Positions 1-10,592 of a stretch of 64,000 nucleotides of DNA are shown piece after piece (position 1 is the stretch's first letter; every line of letters starts with the position of its first letter). The notes beneath the pieces were generated by a model. That model saw nothing but the letters and a program-made list of their open reading frames with translations, made no database searches and had not been told where the DNA came from. The DNA is from Mimachlamys varia (Eukaryota; Mollusca; Bivalvia; Pectinida; Pectinidae): assembly GCA_947623455.1 (NCBI GenBank), contig OX392532.1, positions 25,890,792 to 25,954,791 of the forward strand. The letters are read 5' to 3'. Both the position numbers and the translations under genes were made by a program.

Positions 1-216
1 ATTTTAACATTAACATGAAAATTCTGAATCTTTGCTGTTTCTTCTGCACAAAAATGTTTCCAGGAGATGAAGGATTTGTATCAAATTGGAACTGATGATT
101 CCTCATTCATCCTAGATCACATGTGTAGTATTTCATGCAAATCGGATTCAAAATGACTGTTAGGCGGCCATATTGGATTTTAACATTAACATGAAAATAC
201 TGAATCTTTGCTGTTT
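1..216 (+). repeat. Short direct repeat of about 40 bp
   Basis: Bases 1-40 recur almost exactly at 177-216, about 176 bp apart, differing by one base. The span between them shows no coding potential. Bases 280-345 also carry AGGTCA-like short words seen in the dispersed repeat at 62.6-63.0 kb. The window probably opens inside an array or duplicated repeat whose left part lies outside. Confidence 0.6.
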
Positions 217-371
217 TTAACTGTTCACTAATCGATTATGCAAAGTAGTGAACAAATAAACCAAGAGTTAACTGACAATGATCAAACTCATAGTTCAAGG
301 TCACAAGTTCAAAGGTCAACGGTCAAGGTGATTCAACTATGGACATACTACAGCGACCATAAACAAATATT

Positions 372-1399
372 TGTAGATATTATGTGATGGGTAAGAAAGA
401 ATATCTACTATGAATCATTAGACAATATTCAGTTCATTGTGTCTTGATATTTTTTTCAGATTTTTTCTTTTTCCTTAGATAAAAGAATGTGACAATTCCA
501 CACAGTTAAACGCTAATGGAAACAAAATACTTTGGCATGATTAAAAACATACAAAAACTTTTCTTAATTATTGCTGAAGCTTTTTGTTTTTAATTTATAA
601 TTGTTTTCTAACACTTACAAATTTAACATCACTGGTCTATAACTCTAAAATACCAATATTCATTGGAGCATCAGACATATTGCGGGGCCCTTTCTGATGT
701 ATCAGTGTTCTAGTTTGTTTTTAGCTTACTCCTAACATATAATTTTGTTCGTTCTTCATTCAAATCTTTGTTGCTATGTTTTATAATTATCATTTCTTTC
801 CCCCATATTCTCCATTTCATGATACAAATGAATATTTATTGATCGTTCCCTACAAAGCTATGTGACGTTTTTCTCAATATCGAGTATTTCATTAATATAT
901 TCTTTAACGATATTCTTCATTAATGTTTCTACATAATTCAGAATATTTTTAGAGCATTCTCATTTAAAAAATAAATGATGTATGTCTTCAATCTCCGTTT
1001 TTTGTGTGTAAAAGTGGCATCTTCCAATAGAATTTCCAAATATTGATATTTTTTTTATATCTGTAAAGAATATCTGAAATTCTTTATCTTTCGACCTGTG
1101 AATATGTTAAAACAGGTTTGCCATATTCAATTCCATGGCAATTGCTTTTGGCATTTATTATCCCAATTCGTTTGTTGTATTCAACGTTGAATCTTTGCTT
1201 GGATACACTATGTTATCATCTATTTTGTCTTCCAATTATGCTCCCCCGCCATGAACGGGGGGGGGGGGGGCATATAGTGGTACCCATGTCCGTCCCGTCC
1301 CATGGTAATGCTTAATTAAATAACTACTGATCCGATTGTCATCAAACTTTGCATAAGTAATAAGCATTAAAAACTAATTTCCAACGGTGGAAATATTCA
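372..1399 (+). repeat. Tandem duplication, copy 1 (1,028-bp unit)
   Basis: This unit is followed directly by a nearly identical second copy at 1400-2425. Differences seen by eye are a 6-bp insertion near 1087-1095 and a shorter poly-G run (about 14 versus about 24 G). Both copies carry the same AT-rich non-coding sequence, a GGGGCCC site and the same short spurious reading frame of about 65 codons. Such high identity points to a recent duplication or to an assembly duplication. Confidence 0.9.
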
Positions 1400-2425
1400 T
1401 GTAGATATTATGTGATGGGTAAGAAAGAATATCTACTATGAATCATTAGACAATATTCAGTTCATTGTGTCTTGATATTTTTTTCAGATTTTTTCTTTTT
1501 CCTTAGATAAAAGAATGTGACAATTCCACACAGTTAAACGCTAATGGAAACAAAATACTTTGGCATGATTAAAAACATACAAAAACTTTTCTTAATTATT
1601 GCTGAAGCTTTTTGTTTTTAATTTATAATTGTTTTCTAACACTTACAAATTTAACATCACTGGTCTATAACTCTAAAATACCAATATTCATTGGAGCATC
1701 AGACATATTGCGGGGCCCTTTCTGATGTATCAGTGTTCTAGTTTGTTTTTAGCTTACTCCTAACATATAATTTTGTTCGTTCTTCATTCAAATCTTTGTT
1801 GCTATGTTTTATAATTATCATTTCTTTCCCCCATATTCTCCATTTCATGATACAAATGAATATTTATTGATCGTTCCCTACAAAGCTATGTGACGTTTTT
1901 CTCAATATCGAGTATTTCATTAATATATTCTTTAACGATATTCTTCATTAATGTTTCTACATAATTCAGAATATTTTTAGAGCATTCTCATTTAAAAAAT
2001 AAATGATGTATGTCTTCAATCTCCGTTTTTTGTGTGTAAAAGTGGCATCTTCCAATAGAATTTCCAAATATTGATATTTTTTTTATATCTGTAAAGAATA
2101 TCTGAAATTCTTTCGACCTGTGAATATGTTAAAACAGGTTTGCCATATTCAATTCCATGGCAATTGTTTTTGGCATTTATTATCCCAATTCGTTTGTTGT
2201 ATTCAACGTTGAATCTTTGCTTGGATACACTATGTTATCATCTATTTTGTCTTCCAATTATGCTCCCCGCCATGAACGGGGGGGGGGGGGGGGGGGGGGG
2301 GCATATAGTGGTACCCATGTCCGTCCCGTCCCATGGTAATGCTTAATTAAATAACTACTGATCCGATTGTCATCAAACTTTGCATAAGTAATAAGCATTA
2401 AAAACTAATTTCCAACGGTGGAAAT
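1400..2425 (+). repeat. Tandem duplication, copy 2
   Basis: Second copy of the unit at 372-1399. The match runs to the GGTGGAAAT block near 2425, then stops. The longest homopolymer of the pair, about 24 G, lies at about 2278-2301. No gene is supported inside. Confidence 0.9.
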
Positions 2426-3649
2426 GCGCATCATTTAAACGATGCTTAAATGTTCTGCATTCGCAAAAATGAAGGAGGCTAAGCCTTCTGTTTCCAAACT
2501 TGAAAAGTTAGTTGGTATTCTCTGCTCAACAATCAACATAAAGAGAATGCAAATAACTGATTCAACAATTGTCAGTATAATGTAACCGAGTGTAATTCTG
2601 TGCTGGAAGCCTTCGGAATGGATTTCAGTGACACAGAACTTTACAGTATGTATCAAATCGGCTGTATCTCAAGGCGACTAATACAGCGCCCTCCCCCGTC
2701 TAAACTACACTCAATGGTCTAAACTGCTATATAACTGCTATATGTACTAGGACGCCAAAGAACATATATAACAAAGCAAGTTAAAGTTTATGAATGTCTT
2801 ACCCCTTTATTGCCGTATGGCATTTGATGTTTCATTGAAACTTATTAATGTGTATATCACTGTTTAAAAACATTTCATAAATACCGATGATTCATTGCCA
2901 ATATCAACAATAAAAGTCACAACACACGTTTAAAACGTTTGAAAACTCGTTCATACAATGGAAAATGCTCTCTATGTTTTGTGAAAAAAACGTTTTAGCC
3001 ATGTCTTGAATCGTGGGTAACTCAACTGGAATAAATATTGTGTCTAAAATCTAACAATAGATTGAAGTAAGAATGCCAGCATGCATGATCCCTCCGTTTT
3101 GTTAAAGTGTGAAACAAGTTTTTCGTTTTACTTAGAATCTAAAACTTTAGGACACAATTTGATTACATTTACCACTATTTATAAAAGTAGACCTGGCTAG
3201 GATCGTAAATCAACCGCCCAATAACATACCATAGATGCCCGGGATGATAAAACGCTCTACTAAATCAGACGCATGTGGCCAGAAAACAAATCTACACCGA
3301 TCGATACAATTTGTAAAGCCACCTTGTGTAGGAATTTTGTAATACATTGACGTACACGTTTGAAAGTTAATAAATAACACTGGTTCACGAGGGTTAAGTC
3401 CCATTAGTGTGATAGGTATCTTACTGTGTATAGCTTTAAATCACCCGTTTATACACTAACATAAAAATCTTGATTTTATACCCATGCTATCATTCAGCTA
3501 GATTTAATATTTACTCGTGTACAATGTGATCAGAGGGACCTGAATATTGGTTACATATTGATTTTGACGTAAACTACTGTGTTGAGTCATTTGGCATGTT
3601 CAAAGGGTTTAGATCAACTTTCGGTACACAAGCCACCACGAAAAGATTG
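2426..3649. other. No recognisable gene or repeat
   Basis: AT-rich sequence with only short reading frames (under 75 codons) on both strands. None has recognisable motifs or convincing splice context, and I see no tandem or inverted structure. Confidence 0.5.
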
Positions 3650-3733
3650 CCCTGCAGGTAGGCCGTAAAACTTGTACCTGCTGCCTCCATTGCATGATCG
3701 TAAGAGGCGACTAAATTTGGGATTGTATCTTTT
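3650..3733 (-). repeat. 3' end of the dispersed 'AAAGTGCTACCACACTGAAG' repeat family
   Basis: The reverse complement reads through the block that ends the longer plus-strand copies at 47040-47625, 55252-55690 and 59010-59430: CCCAAATTTAGTCGCCTCTT, then a Gly/Ala-like GC-richer stretch ending in the TACCTGC block. Only the 3' end is present. It abuts the reverse-transcriptase element that begins near 3740. Confidence 0.65.
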
Positions 3734-3739
3734 TCAATC

Positions 3740-4245
3740 TTTCTGAAAAAAAGTTTGAAAATACCGAAGCGTTAACAAACTCATAATCCGAACTCAAAAT
3801 CAATTAAACTAGGGGCAACATATGAACAAAGGAAATATTTACATGGAGACTCTTGTAAAAGTACAAGAGAATAAGACCAGGTGTTCCGGAAGAGTAAGTG
3901 TCGTCTGCTTCATCGACGACACCCGCCATGTAAATATTGGTCACATCCAAGTAAACATCAAGTCCTCGAAATGAGAACCGAGTCATTGTCATTCACAACA
4001 ACAAAAAATCAGAGAATACCAAAGCGTCAACAAAACCATAATCCGAACACAAAATCGATTAAACCAGGGACAAAATAGTAACAAAGGAAATATTTACATT
4101 GAAACTCTAGTAAAAGCACAAGAGTGTAAGACAAGGTGTTCCGGAAGAGTAAGCGTCTTCTGCTTCATCGACGACACCCGCCATGTAAATCTTGGTCACA
4201 TCCAAGTAAGCATATATCGTCAAAATGAGAACTGAGTCATCATTG
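3740..4245 (-). repeat. Two tandem copies of a retroelement 3' tail
   Basis: Two homologous segments of about 245 bp (about 3760-3999 and 4000-4245) lie head to tail on the minus strand downstream of the reverse-transcriptase remnant. Each contains the block translating as MAGVVDEAD followed by YSSGTPGL and the ending near TTTGTTAACGCTTTGGTATT. The plus-strand relative at 57124-57917 has this tail once, so the doubling is specific to this copy. Confidence 0.75.
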
Positions 4246-4248
4246 TCA

Positions 4249-4878
4249 TCACAACAAGTAAACACACCGATAAGCAAACTCAAATACGTCCATCTTCATA
4301 TCACACAAAGATACAGAATATTTCTCAAGATGGCGACCATAAAACTTGCCCATAGTCTTCATCAACCTGCATCTCTCGAATCCTTGTGCCGTAAGTTTGT
4401 TCGTCAGCAGTGGACATCTATCACGAAAATCTCGATATTCAGAGTAAGCCCTAGAATAGCGAATCAACTGCGACATGTAAACACCATATGATGGAGAATC
4501 AGGGATATTTCTATCAAGAAAGGGAAAGTTCACGATCGGAAAATTGAAATCGTCACGTTTATCATACAGCTTAGTAGTATGTTGGCCGTGTTGGTCAAAG
4601 TTTAAGTAAAGATCGAAGAATATGCTGTGTTTTAATCTCAAGTTCAGTGGGGGTTATATACGATTGACTATGTCAGCAAACGTCTTGTTGTTTATAGACA
4701 ACACATCGTCAATATACGTGAAAGTGAAATTGAAAGATTTGGCAAGGTTTTTGGTGACCGTCCTGATAAGCCCTTCGACAAAGTAAGAACCCTTCGACAC
4801 AGTAAGCTCACATATGTAAAATGCATTGATTATATATGGCTTAGTGTATATATTCGGACACATCTGGTAGTATAACAT
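4249..4878 (-). pseudogene. Reverse-transcriptase remnant (YIDD type), 5'-truncated
   Basis: The minus strand encodes a C-terminal reverse-transcriptase region. It carries the catalytic box FTYIDDVLSINN (about 4690-4730), then the recurrent blocks KLYDKRDDFNFPIVNFPF, YGVYMSQLIRYSRA and KFYGRH. The frame is continuous from 4878 to 4249 apart from one in-frame TAA (4654-4656), and about seven codons are missing beside it relative to the copy at 57 kb. The start is lost, so this is a dead, truncated element. From memory the block pattern matches a widespread animal retroelement family close to Penelope-like reverse transcriptases, but the clade is not certain. No endonuclease domain is visible. 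Confidence 0.8.
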
Positions 4879-4880
4879 AT

Positions 4881-5740
4881 AATGAATTATATGTATACTG
4901 GTGCCGGTATACTGGAAATATATAAAACGTTTCTATAAAGTGGTTTGCTTAAAATACACAATAATTATGTTTCACTCAAACTTAAAATAGTTGATAAAAA
5001 TAACAAGAGTTATCAGACGATTATTATAATATTGTAAGCATTTGCTACACTAATTTGTGAATGTGTTTCCAGGACTCAGGAACGTGAATCCTGCCGTCGC
5101 GAGCCTATACTTTCTATTTTGTTATTATCGGTCTTATCATACAGAATTTTTATAACACCTACAATAATTTGATATGGCAAAAAGGGCATGAAATACAGAA
5201 AAAAATCATATTCAAATTACCGTATTTGACAAAATTCACCCCCCCCCCCCCCCCCAATTATAATATGATTTTCCAAAACTGAAAAAAAATAAAATAAAAC
5301 AACTTTGGTTTATTCTTTTGCAACACATTTCAATTTTCCAACCCAACTTTGTATTTCGAACTAAATTGAAAAGTTGATTGAGAAACATTAGTTAACTTTT
5401 AGAACCTTTATCGACTTTAAGAACCAAAATTTCTTAGCACAATAAATCCCGGTTGAAATGTTCTGTGATGGCCCTGTAATTGGAGTTTTAAATTAAGCTA
5501 TTGTCCAGATGCTGCTTTTTGACTCCCTTTCTTAGGAATTCGTGTCCGTTTGGTACATGTACCAGTTTGTCTTTTCACTAATCCTGGTAACGTTGTTCCG
5601 GATGAACGTATAAGTACACGACATATCACCCCAGGTACATCTAAACCGGTTCCAGTTCCTTCTTAGCTAGTTAGCGAGTAGCCACGACGCAGTTTATTAC
5701 TGGAGAGTAGCTTACACCAGGTATACTTTTTAAATATAGA
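4881..5740. other. Unannotated AT-rich spacer with poly-C tract
   Basis: No gene is supported. A C17-type homopolymer run lies at about 5239-5255. The remainder is unique-looking AT-rich sequence. Confidence 0.5.
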
Positions 5741-7020
5741 CGATGTGGCGGTGTGAGGCAGAGAGTGGGGGTGGAGAAGACAGTATGATTCATGCGAGGG
5801 AGAGGGACAGAGAGAGACGGGGATGGAGGAGAGAAGACAGCAGAGGCAATGTTGGGGGAGGGAAAAGATTTACCATAATGATTTTAGCAAAGTTGCCTGG
5901 CCATGTACTGTGTGAATGTATTCTCTTGTGGTCTCTGAATGGATACTGATGCTGTATCGGAATGTCCAGAAATATCTCCTCACTTGTCTCATCTTGGAGG
6001 GGCCGCATGATCTCACGCCTGTCTCTACATGATAACTATTGTTCTGACATGAATGTCATGGTTCATCATGATTCTAATAAGGGAGGCAAGTTTCCTTTCC
6101 ATTCCCATCATGACTTAAGGTTAATGGCGCCTTGTCTCTTGTAAATGTCTTTGAGCTTCCTGATCATCAGAAGAAGGAATATCTTTCCATCGTTCCGCGC
6201 CGGTGTTGAAATGAAATCCTCCTCAAAGTCGTTGAGAGGTCTGGACGAGAGAGTAGGATTAGCAGTAGAGGTAGGAGGTAGGGCGGACAAATTAAGAGGT
6301 AAGGGAAGGCAGAAGTAGCAGCAGAAGTAAACATTGGAATAGAAGCGATCGTGGATGTAAATGTGGCAGTCGACGTGTGGTAGGGAGGGGCATAGATTGG
6401 TGAGCGGAGGATTTGGTTAGGGTTGTTTTACGTCATATTTACAGTCTATGTCATCTAAGGACGGCCTCCCGGTGTATGCTATGCATGTGTCGAGTGCGAG
6501 TGTCATTTGGAGGCCGTGGTATGTTTGTGTAAGCTTCCATGCGAAAGAGAAAACAGTAGAATTCATGCAGGGAGAGGGGCAGAGAGTGGTGAGCGGAGGA
6601 AAGACGACAGTAGAATGCATTCTTGGGAGAGACAGAAATTGATGAGCGTAGGAGAGAAGACAGTAGAAGTCATGTAGCGGAGAGGAGTGGAGCGGAAGAT
6701 AGAAGACAGTAGATGGCATGCGGGGAGAGGGGGCAGAGAGAGTGGGAAGCGCAGGTGAGAAGGCAGTAAAGGTTATGTGGGGGAGAAGGGCAGAGAGTGT
6801 GTTGAGCGGAAGAGAGAAGACAGCAGATGTCATGCGGGGGAGAGGGGCAGAGAGGTGAGCGAAGGAGAGAAGGCAGAGGTCATGTGTGGGAGAGGGACAG
6901 AGTGGTAAGCGGAGGAGAGAAGACAGAATACTTGAGGGGGAGGGACATAAAGAGTCGGGGGATGGAGGAGAGAAGAAAGAAGAGGTAATGTGGGGAGAAG
7001 GCCGAGAGATAATAGGGTAG
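5741..7020 (+). repeat. Purine-rich degenerate minisatellite (GGAGAGAAGACAG motif)
   Basis: From about 6545 the motifs GAGAGGGGCAGAGAG, GAGCGGAGGAGAGAAGACAG and TCATGCGGGGGAG alternate at roughly 55-65 bp spacing. Earlier, looser copies lie at 5756-5860. The plus strand is strongly purine-biased. Minus-strand open frames of up to 138 codons across it are Pro/Ser/Leu-rich artefacts of the repeat. Confidence 0.7.
6440..6535 (+). repeat. 5' fragment of the dispersed 'AAAGTGCTACCACACTGAAG' family
   Basis: The blocks GGACGGCCTCCCGGTGTATG and GAGGCCGTGGTATG match the head of the longer copies at 47040, 55252 and 59010. Only the head is present, embedded in the purine-rich minisatellite. Confidence 0.5.
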
Positions 7021-7150
7021 TAGAATAAATAGGAAATACAGTGGTGGAAAGACGGATGGCAGAGGAAAGAGGCTGCTTAGCCGAAGTTGTCGGTGCATCT
7101 TCATCATCATCAAGCAGTAATAATGAGGGCTTTTGCAGGGGACTTTGCTG

Positions 7151-7485
7151 GCTTGGGGGGGATCACGTTCACATGACCTTTTGCATTAGCCAATCAAATT
7201 ACTACTTTCAGAATCTGAAATATGGATTTTTGAGGCAACAAAGCTTGCATAATCGTATTTGTACGTAAGTCATTTCGTAAACAAAACGTTAATGTGGAAT
7301 AATGTGACAAAATGACTTGCTGCAAGATGACAGTGTCATTAAAAAATCTTCAGTGAAGTAAAGTCTAGAGGCGACAAAGGTCATCTGAACTCGATACTCT
7401 ATGGGATGTCCTCAGATTTGACCCAGTAGAGAGAAGTTTACGAAACGGTGCGGAGATCAAAATACGATTTTAATCAGATTGGAAA
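7151..7485 (+). repeat. Dispersed repeat, rearranged copy
   Basis: Two blocks match the repeat at 22295-22465. The block at about 7151-7235 (CCAATCAAATTACTACTTTC) is inverted relative to 22295-22375. The block at about 7400-7480 (AAACGGTGCGGAGATCAA) is in the same orientation as 22390-22460. This copy has therefore undergone an internal inversion, or represents a different insertion structure. Confidence 0.6.
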
Positions 7486-7599
7486 CGAAGACAAAACATG
7501 TCAGAAAGATTTTGAAGAAGAGTCAGATCTGCAGCATCACCACATTCCGTTAGTTTTTTTTTTTTTGGATGTTTTTGTTTCTACTGAATATTTATAGGG

Positions 7600-7747
7600 A
7601 TTGAACGGCGTTTTTTAATTTTCATGCCGGTATGAATGCAAAGCGGTTACATTCATATTGCATGAAGCCCGCTAGGGATTCATGGTCAATATGGATGTAA
7701 CCGATTTGCATTCATACCGGCATGAATATTAAAAAACGCCGTTCAAT
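7600..7747. mobile_element. Foldback (MITE-like) element of about 148 bp
   Basis: Long inverted repeat. The left arm starts ATTGAACGGCGTTTTTTAAT and the right arm ends with its near-perfect complement (ATTAAAAAACGCCGTTCAAT), with arms of about 60 bp around a short centre near 7670. There is no coding capacity. No clear target-site duplication could be seen, so it could also be a local palindromic duplication. Confidence 0.8.
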
Positions 7748-7904
7748 TCATATATTTACATTTTTACTACTGAATAATTGTCTAATCTATTTCCTTATTT
7801 ACTGAACAACTGGTTGATCAACTGCGTTTGTTATTGCGCCGTCCTTTAAACGAAAAAGGCGGAACAGCCATAATTTGCGTAAAAATGGCGCCAATAATCT
7901 ACCG

Positions 7905-7982
7905 TAGTCATTTGAACGTTTGACGCGGGTGCGTTCTCCATGTTATCCGAAGCGGAGCCGTAAGACTTGTATTGAACAAGAC
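7905..7982 (+). repeat. Dispersed repeat block shared with 22806-22885 (inverted)
   Basis: The segment containing GTTTGACGC and TTATCCGAAGCG, ending TTGAACAAG, matches the reverse complement of 22806-22885 at roughly 75-80 percent by eye. It lies close to the other block shared with the 22-kb region, so both probably belong to one longer degenerate element. Confidence 0.5.
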
Positions 7983-8168
7983 TAATATATTACGTCATAA
8001 GTAATTCACGTGAATGGATGTATTCATACTGTATTCATGATGTATTCATCGTCTAGTGTTTGTTGTTTTCAGTTGGTATGTTCATATAGAGAAGAAACAA
8101 TCAGAATGTAAAAATATTTAAATGTCTAATGAAACGGAGGGCATGTGCATTCGCCAAAGATTGTAGCG

Positions 8169-8440
8169 AGTGTAGCAAGTTTGTGTTTTGGTCCATTTTC
8201 AATATAAGTATAGGTGTGTTACCATGCAGTGTTTCTTGACCACATTTGATTCGTTTATAAGTGTACAAAAAGGTTCTGTTCGTGGCTCAATTATATAAAT
8301 TACAGGTGCGCAACAAGGATCTGTTCTTTGTCCACAAGGATATGTTCTAATGTGCAAAAAGATTCTCTTTTTGGTTTATTTTGAATATAATTACAGGTGT
8401 GCAACAGGATTCTGTTCTAGGTCCATTATTGATAGATGTA
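8169..8440 (+). repeat. Degenerate 46-bp minisatellite containing a LINE-like GVQQ-SVLGPLL box
   Basis: A motif of the form GTGYRCAACARGRTTCTGTT followed by a GGTCC-like block recurs near 8169, 8214, 8260, 8307, 8351 and 8397, spaced about 46 bp apart. The last copy translates as GVQQDSVLGPLLI, like the GVPQGS-LGPLLF box of LINE reverse transcriptases, and the copy at 8307 as AQQGSVLCP. Only this box repeats and no flanking reverse-transcriptase motifs are visible. Confidence 0.5.
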
Positions 8441-8761
8441 AGCTAATACACAGTAGATTACACAAGTACATCTTACAATTTGTCCAAACAAAATATTACA
8501 CTGCATCTGACACTGTACAAAACTTTTGCAAATGTGTTCACCACTTATTCGCCAGATCGTTTCCCCATCTTGATAGTCAGCAGTATGCTGTTTCTGATGA
8601 CTGTACAAGTTTCTCAAAAGCTCACCTTATCTAGCCTCATTTGATATATGTGTACTTAGTTCTCCACAACGACTGTGTTAGGCTTCCTTAGTCTCCTTGC
8701 ATCCGAATGCTGTACATAGAAATTGAATCGTGTGTTATCTTCCCTTTCTTATCCTCGATAT

Positions 8762-9036
8762 GCAGGGGTTTCGTTCGCCTACGCTCTCTACACCTCTGGA
8801 ATATGCCATGGCAAAACTGAAGGGAAGCTAAGGTAAAAAATTCTCACCAATCGCTAGGCTGCATGCCTGTCTTTTGAAGATTACAAAAGAGCCGCAACCG
8901 ACTTCAGAGCCTGACAATTTTTGCTATTTTGTGACCACGATATTCTTTTTCAATAATTTTGATGCACATGAAGGTTTCAAGTTTGCCATGAAATACCCCA
9001 GGGGTGTAGAGAGCGTAGGTGAGCGTAACCCCTGGA
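8762..9036. mobile_element. Foldback (MITE-like) element of about 275 bp
   Basis: The left arm (about 8762-8818, with CCTACGCTCTCTACACC and CCATGGCAAAACT) is complementary at roughly 80 percent to the right arm (about 8980-9036, with GTTTGCCATG and GGTGTAGAGAGCGTAGGTG). The internal block AGCCGCAACCGACTTCAGAG has a relative at about 60773-60820. No coding capacity. Confidence 0.75.
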
Positions 9037-9349
9037 AATTGAGGATGTCTCTTTCCTGACTTCTTGGCTTTCCGACTTCACTGGTTGTAAACTAATTTTT
9101 GCCCATTTCATTGCGTCATCCAACGCAAGTTCTTGTCAGGTCATCCGTGAAACCTCTGGTGAAAGGAAAGTATGTCCACGGAGCTGTCTTTGGTCCTCCG
9201 ATTTCCTTCTTCGATATTTTGATTATTAAGTTTATCACGCATAAGTGAAAAAGTACACTAAGTAACTGTTCGCATCTGTTGTGATGTTTTCCTTTCAACA
9301 AAAAAAAAACGGCAGTTAAATGTCCGTAGTGCCTGATCGGCACTGCAGT

Positions 9350-9405
9350 TCAACACGCTTACTCTTCCGGAACACCTGGTATTCTCTGATTTTTTTCAAC
9401 CGACT
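9350..9405 (+). repeat. 3' tail fragment of the YIDD retroelement family
   Basis: The block TACTCTTCCGGAACACCTGG followed by TATTCTCTGATTT matches the tail seen at 3760-4245 (minus strand) and 57785-57912. It is a short, severely truncated piece. Confidence 0.65.
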
Positions 9406-10307
9406 GAGGTGTCCTAGAGTGCAAAATGACAGACTTGTTGATTGACTGATCCAAGTTTGGTCACTGACGTTGAAGGAAACATCTACCAATAAAATATGTC
9501 AAATAGCCGTTACATCTGTATTATCTCTTATAAATTTCAAAATATTTCAAACGCTAAACAAGATAAAAAGACTGGCTTACCATATAAACAAAAGATTTTT
9601 TTAAGATATGTGTATCATATATAGACTTTTCTTCTTTTGCCATTGAGTTTGAGATATTTTGTCGTCAGCTGTGTCTTTCCAAAAGTGTATTAATGGCAAT
9701 GTAACAAGAGGTTTGTGTAAATCGACCTGTCGAGTCATCAGCTCTAAGGGAGGTAATCACTATTTTGAATACCCAATAATCTGAAACCATCACGATACCC
9801 CATTACATAGTTCATCTCTATAATGTCAAAGTTCAATTGTCTGAACAGGAAAGGTAGAAATGATAGAATATCAAAGAGTACAAATAATATCGAAACCAGA
9901 CCACGGTTGACTATGTTAAAACATAGTCATACTAGTATCCATCCGTACGATTGGATGTTGCAGACGAACGACGTGATGATTGTTTTTTCTCTGTCGATCC
10001 CAGTATTCATTCTCACACTTCGTACTTGGAAAAAGTTATATGTCATTTACATGTTTTATCATAAACAGATCATGTCGAAAACGGATTCTGGATTATGTCA
10101 ACTTCTTAGTTTGGGATTCCACACTTTGTCGTTCGCCTTGTTAAAATTTATATTTTGCCAACTTCAAGGAAGTTCTACTAGGAAATATGATATTTGTATC
10201 CCCGTCATCAAACTCTTAGATAGTTGAGGTACACAATACCATTCATATACGCCCCATTCAAAAATATAGGATAAATTGGTAAGATATGTATTTGTCACTT
10301 TTTATAT

Positions 10308-10345
10308 TTTCTCATTCAGAAATGTGAGGATACGGAAGAACGACC
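10308..10345 (+). promoter_or_regulatory. Probable 3' splice site and 5' UTR before the TPM start codon
   Basis: A T-rich tract ending TTTTCTCATTCAG at 10319 precedes the start codon by 26 bases and looks like an acceptor. The first coding exon probably begins at 10320, with a non-coding exon and the promoter further upstream, which I cannot place. Confidence 0.5.
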
Positions 10346-10592
10346 ATGACCTTGCTTGCGATCCTCCTGTTAACCACGGTTTGGACAGGGGAGGTAATCT
10401 CGTACACAGCTTGTAAAAACGCAACCCAAAATTTCCAGGGCTACACCTATACGATCGACCCAGTGACGTCAGAGAAGGTGTGGTCCCACTGTAAGTTCCC
10501 TAATCCTAGGTTCGACGCCCTGTTGTGTGGGATAGAGGGATCCACCAGTCAACACTATATATGTGATCCCGACAAACTCATTACGTCACAAG
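10346..10592 (+). CDS. TPM gene, coding exon 1 (residues 1-82)
   Basis: Encodes the signal peptide (about 1-19), four Cys and the YICDPDKLIT motif opening the TPM domain. The donor is AAG|GTACGG at 10593. The frame runs into the intron to a stop at 10619-10621, which is the unspliced reading only. Confidence 0.85.

Noticed and set aside
4225..4491. 88-codon plus-strand frame
   Set aside because: Antisense shadow of the reverse-transcriptase remnant.
6417..7113. Pro/Ser/Leu-rich minus-strand frames of 138 and 77 codons
   Set aside because: They read the purine-rich minisatellite on the opposite strand.
9823..10227. 134-codon plus-strand frame upstream of the TPM gene
   Set aside because: No recognisable motif, no splice context and AT-driven composition; more likely chance or part of the upstream non-coding region.
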